64,000 nucleotides of DNA from Hyphomicrobiaceae bacterium (GCA_022844275.1 JALHMB010000008.1:1-64000), one strand, 5' to 3'; shown: positions 8,883-18,577, counted from the stretch's first letter. The notes: generated from the sequence alone by a model not told the origin. Program-made: numbers and translations.

Positions 8883-9795
8883 TCGCGCCTCCAAGTTCCA
8901 CGAGCGCTATCTCCGGCGGCACGCCGAAACGAATGGGCGCGCCGCTGCACCCGAGCCCCGCCGACACGATGAGGTGGCGATCGCCCTCGACGATGTGGCC
9001 GCGAGCGTAGCGGCTGCCGAACCGCGAGGGCACGATGGGCGTGAAGCCGGCCACCGCGACCTGACCTCCGTGCGTATGCCCGGCAACGGTCAGCGCGACA
9101 CGCTTCGATACGCGCGGGAAAATATCCGGCTCATGCGCCATGAGCAGTAGCGGTGCGTCGTCGTGGATCTGAGCCATGGTACCGGACAAGTCGTCAACGC
9201 CGCGGATACGTGTGCGGTGACGCGGCCAGGCACCCTCTCGCACGCGCAAGGCGAGCTGATCGCCTAGTCCGGCGAGCCAGAATGAGCGGCCATCCTTGCG
9301 GAGGCGCTTTGCGTCGTTCTCGTAAACTGGAATGCCCGCCGCCTCGAGCGCACGCCGCGCCCGCACGGGACCCTTGCCCCGGATCATCGCGTCCTGATCG
9401 TCCCACCAGTCGTGGTTGCCGAGAATGGCGTGCACGCCGAGTGGCGCCTTCAAACGTGCTAGCGCATTTGCCCATTCGGGCGCTGGTATGGAGCGGCTCA
9501 CAAAGCGATGATGGGCCATGTAGTCGCCGAGGAGCAGGACCAGATCCGGCCTGAGCTTGTTCGTGTCAGCGACGATCTGATCGATGCGTTCGAGATCCAT
9601 CCATGGCTCACAAGCATGGACGTCGGCAACGAGCGCAATCTTGAGGTTCAGGTCCTGTGGCCAGGCGGGGAGGCGCGGCCGGTAGCGGACAATGCGATGG
9701 GTCCACGGCTCAACGCCCAGGGCATAGCCTGTGAAACCAAATGTCGCCAGTCCAAAACCCGCTGCGGCCTTGAGCAATGCGCGACGCGTCAACAT
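8875..9795 (-). CDS. Metallophosphoesterase with twin-arginine type signal (YkuE-like)
   Basis: Calcineurin-like phosphoesterase of 306 residues. The N-terminus MLTRRALLKAAAGFGLATF looks like a twin-arginine export signal or membrane anchor. The metal-binding motifs run in family order: LVADVHACE, LLLGDYM, GNHDWW, and the C-terminal GHTHGGQV. This is the pattern of the YkuE/YaeI subgroup, which includes UDP-2,3-diacylglucosamine-type and other phosphodiesterases. The real substrate is not deducible. It lies between ruvB and ybgC on the minus strand and overlaps ybgC. Confidence 0.9.
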   Translation of the reverse strand: MLTRRALLKAAAGFGLATFGFTGYALGVEPWTHRIVRYRPRLPAWPQDLNLKIALVADVHACEPWMDLERIDQIVADTNKLRPDLVLLLGDYMAHHRFVSRSIPAPEWANALARLKAPLGVHAILGNHDWWDDQDAMIRGKGPVRARRALEAAGIPVYENDAKRLRKDGRSFWLAGLGDQLALRVREGAWPRHRTRIRGVDDLSGTMAQIHDDAPLLLMAHEPDIFPRVSKRVALTVAGHTHGGQVAVAGFTPIVPSRFGSRYARGHIVEGDRHLIVSAGLGCSGAPIRFGVPPEIALVELGGANA

Positions 9796-9858
9796 TCAGC
9801 AGCAGCCCCATGCGAAATACCTGTGCCGTGCAATGATCATGCCGTAAGCGGTACGTCC

Positions 9859-10941
9859 TCAGCCGCGACCCGAAGCGGCCGCATCATCGTCGTCGCCTGA
9901 GATCTCAAAAAGACCGATCTGTGCGGCGGATGCGCGCGCCGGCCCGGTGAGGCCGAGGTGGCGGTAGGCGCGTAGCGTCAGAACGCGGCCCCGTGGTGTC
10001 CGCCCGATGAACCCCTGCTGAAGGAGGAAGGGCTCGACCACCTCTTCTAGGGCATCGCGCGCTTCCGAGAGCGCCGCGGCGATGGTCTCGATTCCGACCG
10101 GACCGCCATCGTAGTTCTTGGCGATGCAGTTGAGATAGCGATGGTCGAGGGCATCGAGCCCCTCGTTGTCGACCTCGAGCAGATTGAGCGCGCGGTCGGC
10201 AGCGGCCGCATCGATGATTGCGACACCGTCGACAGTGGCGAAATCGCGCACGCGCCTGAGCAGTCGACCCGCGATGCGCGGCGTTCCCCGCGAGCGCCGC
10301 GCGATCTCGCGCGCGCCATCGCTCGACATGCGCGCACCAAGCACGCGCGCACCGCGGCTCACGACCTTCTCCAGCTCATCGATCGTGTAGAAATTGAGTC
10401 GGATGGGAATGCCGAAGCGGTCGCGCAACGGGTTGGTCAGCAGTCCCGCGCGAGTCGTCGCGCCGACCAGCGTGAACTTGGCGAGATCGATCTTCACCGA
10501 GCGCGCCGCGGGGCCTTCGCCTATGATCAGGTCGAGTTGGTAATCCTCCATAGCAGGGTAGAGGATTTCCTCCACCGCCGGGCTCAGACGATGGATCTCG
10601 TCGATGAAGAGGACGTCCCGATCCTCGAGATTGGTGAGCAGGGCCGCGAGGTCGCCGGCTTTGGCAATTACCGGACCGGACGTCGAACGGAAGCCGACGC
10701 CCATTTCCTTGGCCATGATCTGCGCGAGCGTCGTCTTGCCGAGACCCGGCGGGCCGGCAAAGAGCACATGATCGAGCGCATCGCCGCGCCCCCTGGCGGC
10801 CTGGATGAAAACGCGGAGATTGCTGCGCGCGGCTTCCTGGCCGACGAACTCGTCGAGCGACTGCGGGCGGATCGACGCCTCGAAGGCATCGACCTCTTTC
10901 CTGACGCTCGAGACCAGTCGGTCCCGCTCGGCGTCGCTCAT
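9859..10941 (-). CDS. ruvB: Holliday junction branch migration ATPase RuvB
   Basis: AAA+ motor that drives branch migration of Holliday junctions with RuvA. Walker A is [16 protein letters not shown], Walker B is [10 protein letters not shown], and the arginine-finger and sensor region contains [19 protein letters not shown]. The C-terminal winged helix ends with [21 protein letters not shown]. The ATG at 10941 gives 360 residues; a GTG 9 bp upstream is also in frame, but the GGGG tract sits at a better distance from the ATG. About 20 extra residues at the C-terminus are Asp/Ala-rich. ruvA and ruvC lie outside the local run, because plsX is divergent upstream. Confidence 0.97.
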   Translation of the reverse strand: MSDAERDRLVSSVRKEVDAFEASIRPQSLDEFVGQEAARSNLRVFIQAARGRGDALDHVLFAGPPGLGKTTLAQIMAKEMGVGFRSTSGPVIAKAGDLAALLTNLEDRDVLFIDEIHRLSPAVEEILYPAMEDYQLDLIIGEGPAARSVKIDLAKFTLVGATTRAGLLTNPLRDRFGIPIRLNFYTIDELEKVVSRGARVLGARMSSDGAREIARRSRGTPRIAGRLLRRVRDFATVDGVAIIDAAAADRALNLLEVDNEGLDALDHRYLNCIAKNYDGGPVGIETIAAALSEARDALEEVVEPFLLQQGFIGRTPRGRVLTLRAYRHLGLTGPARASAAQIGLFEISGDDDDAAASGRG

Positions 10942-11368
10942 CGAACCCACCCCGTTCGCAAGGCGCTCGCGTGTGCCGCGTTTCGCATTCGTTCCGCGCT
11001 CTTAGCATGATTTGCCGCACCAACGCGAGCAGCGATCGCGCGCCGCCGCCGTGTTCCCCGACTCAGTTGCCACACGGACGGTCGATGTTCGAGTTTGCAG
11101 CAAAATCAGTTGTGCCGCCCTCGCAAAGCGCTATGTTCGGGCGGTTTTGACGGCCCGAGCATGATGGCTCCCAACGGTAGCAGCGCGCGATCCGTCGGAA
11201 GCGATCATGCTCTATTTTACATGAATAGGAGTGCGATTCGCATGTCACGTGGACGTCGGATGGCGTCCAAGTGAGATGCCAATCGCACTCTGGGCGGCCT
11301 TGGGGGAATCAGGGACACGTCGCCGCGTAGCAGCTTCGCCGTCTTCCTTAACGAACAGTACGAACCAT
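10942..11368. other. Intergenic region between divergent ruvB and plsX
   Basis: These 427 bases hold no gene I can support. They must contain promoters for both ruvB and plsX. They also contain a small hairpin (TCGGGC at 11137-11142 with GCCCGA at 11153-11158) and a large near-perfect palindrome at 11229-11290. A 61-codon minus-strand frame at 11063-11248 has no family features, and I do not accept it as a gene. In many relatives a DUF177 (YceD) gene precedes plsX; none is visible here. Confidence 0.7.
11229..11290. repeat. 62-nt near-perfect palindrome upstream of plsX
   Basis: The segment is self-complementary about its centre. The outer arms GAGTGCGATT (11229-11238) and AATCGCACTC (11281-11290) match perfectly. 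Pairing continues inward with only three mismatches, at 239/280, 244/275 and 249/270 (last three digits), down to a GGAT loop at 11258-11261. All mismatches are single and leave the arms in register. It ends 78 bp before the plsX ATG. It could be a strong RNA hairpin in the plsX leader, a terminator-like element, a protein-binding site or a REP-like repeat. No T-tract follows on the plus strand. Confidence 0.85.
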
Positions 11369-12415
11369 ATGCCAGAGCCTCGCATTATCGCCATCGATGC
11401 GATGGGGGGCGACCATGGAGTCCCGGTGATCGTGCCGGGCGCTGCCATGGCCCTCGAATCGCATCCGGCGATCGGCTTCATCCTGTGCGGCAATAGCGTT
11501 TCGATCGAAGCGGAGCTGAAGGCCTTCCCACGCCTCGCCGCGGCATCGCGCGTCGTTCACACCGCCACCGCCATCTCCATGCAGGACAAGCCGAGCCAGG
11601 CTGTCCGGCGCGGCAAGGGCACGAGTATGTGGCTCGCGCTCGAGCAGGTAAGGGAGGGCACGGCTCACGCCGCCATTTCGGCCGGCAACACCGGCGCCCT
11701 GATGGCCATGTCGAAGTTGGTGCTGCGTCCCATGGCGGGCATTGAGCGGCCCGCGATCGCGGCCTTCTGGCCGACGGTGAAGGGCGTTTGCATCGTGCTC
11801 GACGTCGGCGCCAATATCGGCGCTTCGGCGCGTCAGCTCGCCGAGTATGCCCTCATGGGTGCCGCCATGGCGCGCGCCTACCTAAAGATCGAACGGCCGA
11901 GCGTCGGCCTGCTGAATGTGGGTGTGGAGGAGATCAAGGGCGCGGATGAGGTCAAGCAGGCGCACGCCTGGCTGAAGCTCCCGGAGCTCGGTCTGCCGAT
12001 CGACTACCGTGGTTTCGTCGAGGGCGACCAGATCGGCCAGGGCGCCGTGGACGTGGTCGTGGTCGAGGGCTTTGCCGGCAATATCGCCCTCAAGACGGCG
12101 GAGGGTACTGCGCGCCAGATCGGGGTCTATCTCCGTGAAGCCATGGCACAATCTCTGGTAACCAAGATCGGCGCGCTGCTCGCCCGACCCGGTTTCCGTA
12201 CGCTCCGGCACAAAATGGACCCGCGCCGCGTTAACGGCGGTGTGTTCCTCGGGCTCGAGGGAATCGCGGTCAAAAGCCACGGCGGCACGGACGCTTTCGG
12301 CTTTGCGAGCGCAATCAATGTCGGCTACGAGATGGCCGCGGGCGACCTCAAGGGACGGATCGCATCGGATCTCGACGCCTTCAACGGCAAGCTGGCCGCG
12401 ATCCCAGAGAACTGA
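11369..12415 (+). CDS. plsX: Phosphate acyltransferase PlsX
   Basis: Converts acyl-ACP to acyl-phosphate for phospholipid synthesis with PlsY. The protein is 348 residues and starts [18 protein letters not shown], the conserved PlsX N-terminus, so the ATG at 11369 is preferred over longer in-frame options. Other family blocks are [14 protein letters not shown] and a glycine-rich C-terminal segment with [16 protein letters not shown]. The normal partner fabH follows 65 bp downstream. The upstream leader carries the large palindrome at 11229-11290. Confidence 0.96.
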   Translation: MPEPRIIAIDAMGGDHGVPVIVPGAAMALESHPAIGFILCGNSVSIEAELKAFPRLAAASRVVHTATAISMQDKPSQAVRRGKGTSMWLALEQVREGTAHAAISAGNTGALMAMSKLVLRPMAGIERPAIAAFWPTVKGVCIVLDVGANIGASARQLAEYALMGAAMARAYLKIERPSVGLLNVGVEEIKGADEVKQAHAWLKLPELGLPIDYRGFVEGDQIGQGAVDVVVVEGFAGNIALKTAEGTARQIGVYLREAMAQSLVTKIGALLARPGFRTLRHKMDPRRVNGGVFLGLEGIAVKSHGGTDAFGFASAINVGYEMAAGDLKGRIASDLDAFNGKLAAIPEN

Positions 12416-12480
12416 GGCATAGGGAACGCACGTCCGTGGCATCGGCCGGGACACGAAGACTTCTCGCAAGGAACAGCAAA

Positions 12481-13458
12481 GTGGCCGTCAACAGATCGGT
12501 AATTCGTGGCGTGGGCGCCTATCTTCCGAAGCGCATCATGACCAATGATGACTTCGCGAAAGTCCTCGACACGTCCGACGAATGGATCACGCAACGCTCC
12601 GGCATCAGACAGCGCCATTTCGCGGCAGATGACGAGCTGACGTCGGATCTTGGAATTGCAGCAGCCAGACAGGCGCTCATACGCTCGGGCATTGCAGCTC
12701 AAGACATCGATCTGATCATCTGCGCGACGGCCACGCCCGATCGAACGTTCCCCGCTACGGCCGTGCGCATTCAAGCAGGCCTCGGCATCACGAACGGCGC
12801 AGCCTTCGACGTCCAGGCCGTCTGCTCGGGCTTCGTCTATGCCATGACGACCGCCGACAACTTCCTCAAGACCGGCCTCTTCAAGCGCGCCATCGTCGTC
12901 GGCGCGGAGACCTTCTCGCGCATTCTCGACTTCACCGACCGTACGACCTGCGTGCTTTTCGGCGATGGTGCCGGCGCCGTCGTGCTCGAAGCTCAGCCGC
13001 AGAAGGGCACCAGGGAAGATCGTGGCATCCTCGCCACCCGGATCCGCTCCGACGGCCGCTATGAGGATCTTCTCTACGTCGACGGCGGTCCCGGCTCGAC
13101 CAAGACCACCGGGCATCTGCGCATGAACGGCCGCGAGGTGTTCCGCCACGCAGTACAGAAAATCTCGGGCGTGATCGAAGAAACGCTCGTAGAAACGGGT
13201 TACGCGGCCGAGGAGATCGACCTTTTCGTCCCGCATCAGGCCAATCAGCGCATTCTCGACGGCATCGCCAAACGGCTCAACGTCAACCCCGGCAAGATCA
13301 TGACAACGCTGGCGAAACACGGAAATACGTCAGCCGCGTCGATCCCGCTGGCCCTAAATCAGGCATTCGAGGAGCACCGCTTGAAAGAGGGTAGCCTGGT
13401 CCTGATGGAGGCCATGGGCGGGGGTTTCACCTGGGGCGCTGTCCTCGCCCGTTGGTGA
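12481..13458 (+). CDS. fabH: 3-oxoacyl-ACP synthase III (KAS III)
   Basis: Starts fatty acid synthesis by condensing acetyl-CoA with malonyl-ACP. The catalytic residues are Cys115 ([10 protein letters not shown]), His252 ([10 protein letters not shown]) and Asn282 ([11 protein letters not shown]). The GTG at 12481 is taken as the start because AAGGAA lies about seven bases upstream and because it gives the usual 325 residues. An in-frame GTG at 12436 would add 15 residues without family similarity. It forms an operon with plsX, and ihfA follows after 162 bp. Confidence 0.95.
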   Translation: MAVNRSVIRGVGAYLPKRIMTNDDFAKVLDTSDEWITQRSGIRQRHFAADDELTSDLGIAAARQALIRSGIAAQDIDLIICATATPDRTFPATAVRIQAGLGITNGAAFDVQAVCSGFVYAMTTADNFLKTGLFKRAIVVGAETFSRILDFTDRTTCVLFGDGAGAVVLEAQPQKGTREDRGILATRIRSDGRYEDLLYVDGGPGSTKTTGHLRMNGREVFRHAVQKISGVIEETLVETGYAAEEIDLFVPHQANQRILDGIAKRLNVNPGKIMTTLAKHGNTSAASIPLALNQAFEEHRLKEGSLVLMEAMGGGFTWGAVLARW

Positions 13459-13620
13459 ACGCCGATAAGATAATACGTGCGCTGTCGCATCGCGTGCATA
13501 TGATTGTTGCAATCGAACAATTTTGATTGCGATATCAGCCGGTTGTTGTTCAGAGGCATTGACCGACCCGCACACTGCCGGTAGCTTCTGTACAATCAAG
13601 CACCGGGGAGGCGTTTACCA

Positions 13621-13938
13621 ATGGGCAGCAAGACATTGACCCGCGCGGATCTGGCGGACGCTTTAGTCCGCAAAGTCGGTCTGCCGCGGAACGAGTCGCA
13701 GGAGCTCGTCGAGCGCGTGCTCAGTGAGATATCAGAGACGCTTTCGCAGGGCGAAGGCGTGAAGCTTTCCTCGTTTGGTTCGTTCGGCGTGCGCGCGAAG
13801 GCGCAGCGCATGGGCCGCAATCCGAAGACCGGCGAGGAAGTACCGATCACGCCGCGCCGCGTGCTGGTCTTCCGGCCGAGCAATATCATGAAGGAGCGCA
13901 TCAATACGCGCCTCAATCGCCGCAAGGCTGCGGAGTAA
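13621..13938 (+). CDS. ihfA: Integration host factor subunit alpha
   Basis: HU/IHF family DNA-bending protein of 105 residues. The N-terminus [19 protein letters not shown] matches the IHF-alpha type. The beta-arm signature is [20 protein letters not shown], with the intercalating Pro in the NPKTG turn. A GGGGAGG element precedes the ATG by about eight bases. The 162 bp after fabH contain overlapping short inverted repeats (ATTGTT/AACAAT and GCAATC/GATTGC near 13503-13530), possible regulatory sites, so ihfA may have its own promoter. Confidence 0.96.
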   Translation: MGSKTLTRADLADALVRKVGLPRNESQELVERVLSEISETLSQGEGVKLSSFGSFGVRAKAQRMGRNPKTGEEVPITPRRVLVFRPSNIMKERINTRLNRRKAAE

Positions 13939-14168
13939 ATTGAAATCCGCGTGATGATCGGAAAAGCGCCCGCGATCACGGCGCGATAGTAAGCGAAATT
14001 CCGATCCAAATCACGCGACCAGGACTATAGTCCTAGCGTACCACGTGATTCCGAAGTTCGTTCGGGACGCTAGTACCGACGCATCTGGAACTTCGGAAAT
14101 TGAACACGAAGATTGGCCTTGCACCGTTGGGCGACGGTTTGCGGCCATGAACACGGCGGGGCACTAAC

Positions 14169-14684
14169 ATGGCAAAGTCGGCGGATGCATTCCGCACGAT
14201 CAGCGAGGTATCCACCGAGCTGGACGTGCCGAAGCACGTACTGCGATTCTGGGAGCAGCGCTTCAAGCAGCTCAAGCCGCTGAAGCGTGGCGGTGGAAGG
14301 CGTTTCTACCGGCCCGAGGACGTGGAATTGATCAAGGGCATTCAAACTCTGCTCAATCGCGATGCCTACACCATCAGGGGCGTCCAACGCATTCTCAAGG
14401 AGCAGGGCGTCGAGACAGTCAAGCAGCTCGCGGCAAACGCCGCTGCGGCATCGATAGTGACGGCGCCGCCGACGGGAGAGGCCGCTGCCTCCGAGGCGAC
14501 CTCGAACACGCGCCGCAATGCTGGCACGCGCAAGCCGCGCGCAACCGGCGAAGTACCGTCCGTCCGTCGGGATGTGGTTGCTGCTGCGATCTCCGAGCTC
14601 AGCGCCTGCCGGGCACTACTTGCTGGCGAGACGTTGCGCGTTAAGGCGCCGCTCGGGGCAAGCGCGGCCAGCAGTCGGCGGTAG
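14169..14684 (+). CDS. MerR family transcriptional regulator
   Basis: A protein of 171 residues. Residues about 8-75 are a MerR-type winged helix-turn-helix: [20 protein letters not shown], then the wing with [15 protein letters not shown]. It lacks a recognisable metal-binding or effector domain. The C-terminal half is Ala/Thr-rich and probably flexible. A MerR-like gene next to ihfA is a conserved arrangement in Rhizobiales, but no regulatory role is established from sequence. Its stop is 4 bp before the GTG start of the next gene. Confidence 0.88.
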   Translation: MAKSADAFRTISEVSTELDVPKHVLRFWEQRFKQLKPLKRGGGRRFYRPEDVELIKGIQTLLNRDAYTIRGVQRILKEQGVETVKQLAANAAAASIVTAPPTGEAAASEATSNTRRNAGTRKPRATGEVPSVRRDVVAAAISELSACRALLAGETLRVKAPLGASAASSRR

Positions 14685-14688
14685 TTCC

Positions 14689-15441
14689 GTGACCGGGAAC
14701 GCCCGTGCAGCACTGGCGTTCTCGGGCGACACCGATGTGTGGATCGTCGATCTCGCGGCCTCGGCGGCGGCGCTTCTTGCCATCGAGAAGACGCGTGGCC
14801 TCCTGACAGAGGCCGAGCACGCGCGTGCAGAGCGCATGATGAACGCGCAGCTGCGCGAGCGCTGGATTGCCGCGCATTCGGCGCTCCACATTGTGCTCAG
14901 AGATCGCATAGGGCGCGCCGTACACTTCGCAGAGGCGGCTGCCACGGCAAAGCCGCGCGTGATCGGCTGGAGCGGTGACTTCAGCCTCAGTCACACCGGC
15001 GATCTCGTGCTCATCGCCGTTCGCGATGAGGGGCAGATCGGCATCGACGCCGAGCTGCGCCGCCGGGTACGCATTGGCGACGAACGCCGCGATCTGATCG
15101 AGATCGCCGGCGCTGCGATGCTTCCCGACGTGCCGCTTCCCGTCGGCGATCCCGAGATGAGCATCCTCGCAGCCTGGACCCGGCTCGAAGCCATGGCCAA
15201 GATGCGTGCGACAGGCATTGGCGCGTTTCTGGAGACGCTCGGCATCATTGCTAACGGCCCAGGTGCCGACGCCGTAGCGGCGCGCGCGCATCAGCTCATT
15301 GCCGATGAGGCCAAGCCCGCTGAACTTGCTGTCATCGATGTCGGGGACTTCGATGCCGTCGCCACGCTCGCGACTTCGCCGCCGGCAGGGTCGCCGCGTC
15401 TTCACCATCTTTCCACGGCGCACGGCCTCCTCGCGAATTGA
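14689..15441 (+). CDS. 4'-phosphopantetheinyl transferase superfamily protein
   Basis: A protein of 250 residues in the Sfp-type fold. Recognisable blocks are RWIAAHSALHIVLRDRIGR, the substrate and CoA motif FSLSHTGDLVLIAV, the metal-binding GIDAEL, and WTRLEAMAKMRATGIG with the conserved Glu. Such enzymes attach phosphopantetheine to acyl- or peptidyl-carrier proteins. The usual Lys of the W(S/T)xKEA motif is Leu here, and the last 40 residues diverge, so activity is likely but not certain. I take the GTG at 14689 as the start, only 4 bp after the merR stop, which suggests coupling. No carrier-protein gene cluster is adjacent. Confidence 0.8.
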   Translation: MTGNARAALAFSGDTDVWIVDLAASAAALLAIEKTRGLLTEAEHARAERMMNAQLRERWIAAHSALHIVLRDRIGRAVHFAEAAATAKPRVIGWSGDFSLSHTGDLVLIAVRDEGQIGIDAELRRRVRIGDERRDLIEIAGAAMLPDVPLPVGDPEMSILAAWTRLEAMAKMRATGIGAFLETLGIIANGPGADAVAARAHQLIADEAKPAELAVIDVGDFDAVATLATSPPAGSPRLHHLSTAHGLLAN

Positions 15442-15558
15442 AGCGAGGCCTGCCGGCTGCGCATGGGGGCATGGCATCCGTGATTGCGGCTTGGAGCCGG
15501 ATGGGTGTGCCTGCTATCTCCAACGCAGATCAGGATAGAACGCAGAGGCGAGAGCACG

Positions 15559-16281
15559 ATGAACGATGCCAGCGGCAGCACCGGGGAACGCTCAATCACC
15601 GTTGAGGAAGCAATCCGCGGCCGCAAATCGACGCGCGCTTTCCTCAAGAAGCCGGCCCCGCGCGAGCTGATCGCGCGCATCCTGACGACAGCGGGGCGGG
15701 CACCCTCGGGCTCCAACATCCAGCCCTGGAAAGTCTTCGTCTTCGACGGCAAGCAGCGTGACGAGATCGCCGCCGACCTCCTACAACGCTACGACACTGT
15801 CGGCGAAGGCGCGCGCGAATACGAGTACTATCCCACGAAGTGGTACGAGCCCTATCTCACGCGGCGGCGCGCCTGCGGCTGGGGCCTCTACACCACCATG
15901 GGCATCACGCGTGACGACAAAGCGGGGATGCACGCCCAACGCCGGCAGAACTACGAATTCTTCGGCGCGCCAACCGCGATGATTTTCACCCTCGATCGCC
16001 AGCTTGAAAAGGGCTCGTGGCTCGACACCGGCATGTTCATTCAGTCAATCATGATCGCGGCGCGCCAGTTCGGTCTCGAGACCATTCCGCAGGCGGCGCT
16101 TGCCAACTACCACGAGGTCTTACGCGCGCGGCTCAACATTCCGGATGGCGAGATCGTCATCTGCGGCATGGGGATCGGCTATCCCGACACGAATGCCAAG
16201 GTGAATTCCTTCACCACGGAGCGTGAGCCGCTCGAGAACTTCGTCACTTGGGTTGACGCACTGAAGCCCGCGAAGGACTGA
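15559..16281 (+). CDS. Nitroreductase family FMN-dependent oxidoreductase
   Basis: A protein of 240 residues with the FMN-binding nitroreductase fold. The N-terminal block is AIRGRKSTRAFLKKPAP, followed by the phosphate- and flavin-contacting segment APSGSNIQPWKVFVF. The C-terminal part contains the usual GMGIGYPD. Members reduce nitroaromatics, quinones or enoates with NAD(P)H, and the substrate here is unknown. A GAGGCGAGAG element precedes the ATG. The gene stands alone on its strand, with 117 bp between it and the preceding transferase gene. Confidence 0.9.
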   Translation: MNDASGSTGERSITVEEAIRGRKSTRAFLKKPAPRELIARILTTAGRAPSGSNIQPWKVFVFDGKQRDEIAADLLQRYDTVGEGAREYEYYPTKWYEPYLTRRRACGWGLYTTMGITRDDKAGMHAQRRQNYEFFGAPTAMIFTLDRQLEKGSWLDTGMFIQSIMIAARQFGLETIPQAALANYHEVLRARLNIPDGEIVICGMGIGYPDTNAKVNSFTTEREPLENFVTWVDALKPAKD

Positions 16282-16286
16282 CGAGC

Positions 16287-16589
16287 CTATTTCCTCGCCT
16301 CAATGCGATCGATCGCGCGCTGAACCTCGTCGCTCGTTAGCGTCCAATCGTTGTCGAGGTCGGCGACCACCTCGCGCATGAACGGTTCCGAGAGCGCAAT
16401 CGCGCGCGGCCCATCGGCCAGGTGGTCGTAGAGGATGGCGAGCGCGAGCTGCTGCGGACTCTCGCCCTCATAGGTCCACTCGAAACCCCAGGTCGTGAAC
16501 CGCTTGACCTCGTAGTGCTCGGGGAGCGGCGCCCCGTCGACCTCAACCACCAGCCCGTCGAATGCGCGTTCTCCGCTGTATGTCTTCAT
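16287..16589 (-). CDS. DUF6166 domain-containing protein
   Basis: A small protein of 100 residues starting MKTYSGERAFDGLVVEVDG. The centre GFEWTYEGESPQQLALAIL and the end WTLTSDEVQRAI follow the DUF6166 pattern. Function is unknown for the family. It is compact, soluble and without signal peptide or membrane helix. I prefer the ATG at 16589 because the family motif begins there; a frame start 60 bp upstream adds no recognisable sequence. It is convergent with the nitroreductase gene. Confidence 0.75.
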   Translation of the reverse strand: MKTYSGERAFDGLVVEVDGAPLPEHYEVKRFTTWGFEWTYEGESPQQLALAILYDHLADGPRAIALSEPFMREVVADLDNDWTLTSDEVQRAIDRIEARK

Positions 16590-16807
16590 CACCCTGCTCC
16601 CCTTGAATTCCGCCACCGTGTGATATGTCACAATTCTATCAGAGCGCAACCTTAGCCTCGAGACGCGCCATCTTTCGAGGATGAGCGAAAGCGCTCAATC
16701 CTCGTAGCGCTTGTCGCCGCAGCCCTGTCTGCCGTAGCTTCTGGCAGCGCTTGGGGGATCGCGGGGCTCGGCCGGGCGTAGAGCATTCCAGGGGAAGGGT
16801 CACGGAC

Positions 16808-17587
16808 ATGGCCGAAACACGGGACGCAGGTGGCGACGCCGCCGCCATGAGAGCTGCGAGAATGCACGCCCAAGCCCAAAAGACTGCTCCGCCACGCGAG
16901 GTTCGCCTCGTTGCGCACTCCAACATCCTCTACTGGTGGGTCGTCTGGTTCTACGGCTACATGTGCGCGCTCGCGACATACCTCAATCACGTCGTGGTGC
17001 CCTTCGCCGGCAAGCAGATCAAGTTCTTCCCCGAAGCCTGGCTCGGCATTTCCTACGTCGCGGTGCTGCTGTTCGTGATCCTCTTCACGAATGTTCGCGC
17101 GCGCGTGCTGCACACCTTCATCATCGCCGCCGTCGTGGCGCTCGCGCTGGTCGGCATGGAATGGCGGTGGGGCCTCGGCTCGGTCTTCAGTTTCGTGCCC
17201 GAGATCCGCGTGGAAATGAACCTCGCTTTCTATATGATGATGTCGACCGGCCTCTTGCTCATCTGGATCGTCGTCGTCTTCTTCATCGACCAGCTCACGT
17301 ATTGGCGCTTTGGCGGCGGCCAGGTGATCGAGCGCCATCGGCTCGGGAATGCCACCGGCCATGTCTACGACACACGCGGCATGCTCATGCGGCGCAACCC
17401 AGACGACCTCTTCCGCCACAAGTTGCTGGGGCTGGGCTTTCTCGGTCTTGGTACCGGCGACTTGGTCTTCAAGGCGGCGATACCCGGCTCCGAGCCTTTC
17501 CTGATCGAGAACGTCTGGTGCAGCACCGCACAGCAGCGGAAGATCGAGCGCCTGCTCACGGGGATGGGCGGCACAGGAACACCGTGA
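16808..17587 (+). CDS. Four-TM membrane protein with a PH-like C-terminal region, function unknown
   Basis: A protein of 259 residues. After a hydrophilic N-terminus (1-35) come four predicted membrane helices at about 40-60, 77-95, 100-118 and 137-160. A cytosolic tail follows, in which GLGFLGLGTGDLVFKAA and PFLIENV resemble the strand pattern of bacterial PH (DUF304/YdbS-like) domains. I do not recognise a named family. AGGGGAAGG lies upstream of the ATG at 16808. Neighbours give no functional hint. Confidence 0.75.
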   Translation: MAETRDAGGDAAAMRAARMHAQAQKTAPPREVRLVAHSNILYWWVVWFYGYMCALATYLNHVVVPFAGKQIKFFPEAWLGISYVAVLLFVILFTNVRARVLHTFIIAAVVALALVGMEWRWGLGSVFSFVPEIRVEMNLAFYMMMSTGLLLIWIVVVFFIDQLTYWRFGGGQVIERHRLGNATGHVYDTRGMLMRRNPDDLFRHKLLGLGFLGLGTGDLVFKAAIPGSEPFLIENVWCSTAQQRKIERLLTGMGGTGTP

Positions 17588-17899
17588 GCCCGCGCATAGC
17601 GGCGCCCAGCGACAAGCAAGACCGTCAGCACAGGTAGCGTTCCGCCCAAAGTTTGGTGCGGACGATACCTCCCCCGTGGACAATGCGGACAGGCACAACT
17701 AAGGAGTGAGAACATAGCTCATTGCAGCCTCCGAGCTGCTCACGAATGGAGATGGGCCCGGCGTGCAAAGTCCGCCGCAAAGCATGTTCCGACATAGGCG
17801 CGCCGCCCGATGGGCGGTCGTCGTCGCGCCGCGACCGCTGAGCCCCGCCATTTCCGAGCCACGACGCATTACCCGCCCGCTGCACGGGCGACGCACTTG
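17588..17899. other. Intergenic region before the LysE-type gene
   Basis: These 312 bases contain no supportable gene. Two GC-rich hairpins are visible. CCGCCC (17803-17808) pairs with GGGCGG (17812-17817), and CGCCCG (17874-17879) pairs with CGGGCG (17885-17890). The second ends nine bases before the ATG at 17900, where a ribosome binding site would normally lie, and no purine-rich Shine-Dalgarno is seen. It could therefore affect translation of the exporter. No promoter consensus stands out. Confidence 0.5.
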
Positions 17900-18571
17900 A
17901 TGACGTTCCTGCCCAATCCATTGATCATTCCAGCCGGCATCATGATCGGCATACTGCTCGCTATGCCCTTCGGCCCGGTCAATCTGCTCTGCCTTCAGCG
18001 CGCGCTCGAGCGCGGCTTTTGGGGCGGCATCGCGGCCGGCGTCGGCGTCGTCATCGGTGACGGCCTGATCGCCCTGTTCGCCGCACTCGGCGTCGGCGCG
18101 GTCACCGGCGTAATTCGGCACTACCGCATGAGCGTGCAGACGATCGGCGGCCTCGCCCTTGTGATCTTCGGCTTCCGTCTCTACTTCACGCGACCGCAGC
18201 TCCTGCGCGACGAGCTGCCCGGAGGCCAGCGTCCATCGCTGGCTGCTTTCGCGTGGGACATTCCGCAAACCTTCTTCCTCACGATCACCAATCCCGGCGC
18301 GGTGCTCGGCCTCTTCGCCATCTTCGGCGGCATCAGCTCGTTCGTCGAAGTGGAGAGCTACATCGACGCCTTCACGATGGTCGCTGCAGTCATGGGCGGC
18401 AGCCTCCTGTGGTGGGTCGTGCTCTCACACACGATCAGCCGCTTTCGCCACCGCATCGATGTCGACATGCTGCGGCTGCTGAACCGCCTGGCCAGCATCA
18501 TTCTGCTCGGCTTCGGCGGCTTGCTGCTCAGTGAGGTCGTGCTGAAGTTCGTTTCGGGCCGCGTCGTCTGA
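17900..18571 (+). CDS. LysE family transporter
   Basis: Predicted exporter of 223 residues with about six hydrophobic segments. The N-terminal helix ends in the family motif AMPFGPVNLLCLQRALERG, equivalent to the GPxxxLxxxxxLxxG signature of LysE/RhtB proteins. A second conserved block is FFLTITNPGAVLGLFAIFGG. Members export amino acids or related metabolites, and the substrate is not deducible. The ATG at 17900 places the first helix at the N-terminus. A longer in-frame start 90 bp upstream would add an Arg-rich stretch unlike the family. Confidence 0.83.
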   Translation: MTFLPNPLIIPAGIMIGILLAMPFGPVNLLCLQRALERGFWGGIAAGVGVVIGDGLIALFAALGVGAVTGVIRHYRMSVQTIGGLALVIFGFRLYFTRPQLLRDELPGGQRPSLAAFAWDIPQTFFLTITNPGAVLGLFAIFGGISSFVEVESYIDAFTMVAAVMGGSLLWWVVLSHTISRFRHRIDVDMLRLLNRLASIILLGFGGLLLSEVVLKFVSGRVV

Positions 18572-18577
18572 CGGTGA

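Noticed and set aside
11063-11248. 61-codon minus-strand frame between ruvB and plsX
   Set aside because: No recognisable domain, no ribosome binding site, and it overlaps the palindrome.
13564-13597. TTGACC and TACAAT boxes before ihfA as a sigma-70 promoter
   Set aside because: The spacing is about 26 bases, far from the normal 16-18, so I do not call it a promoter.
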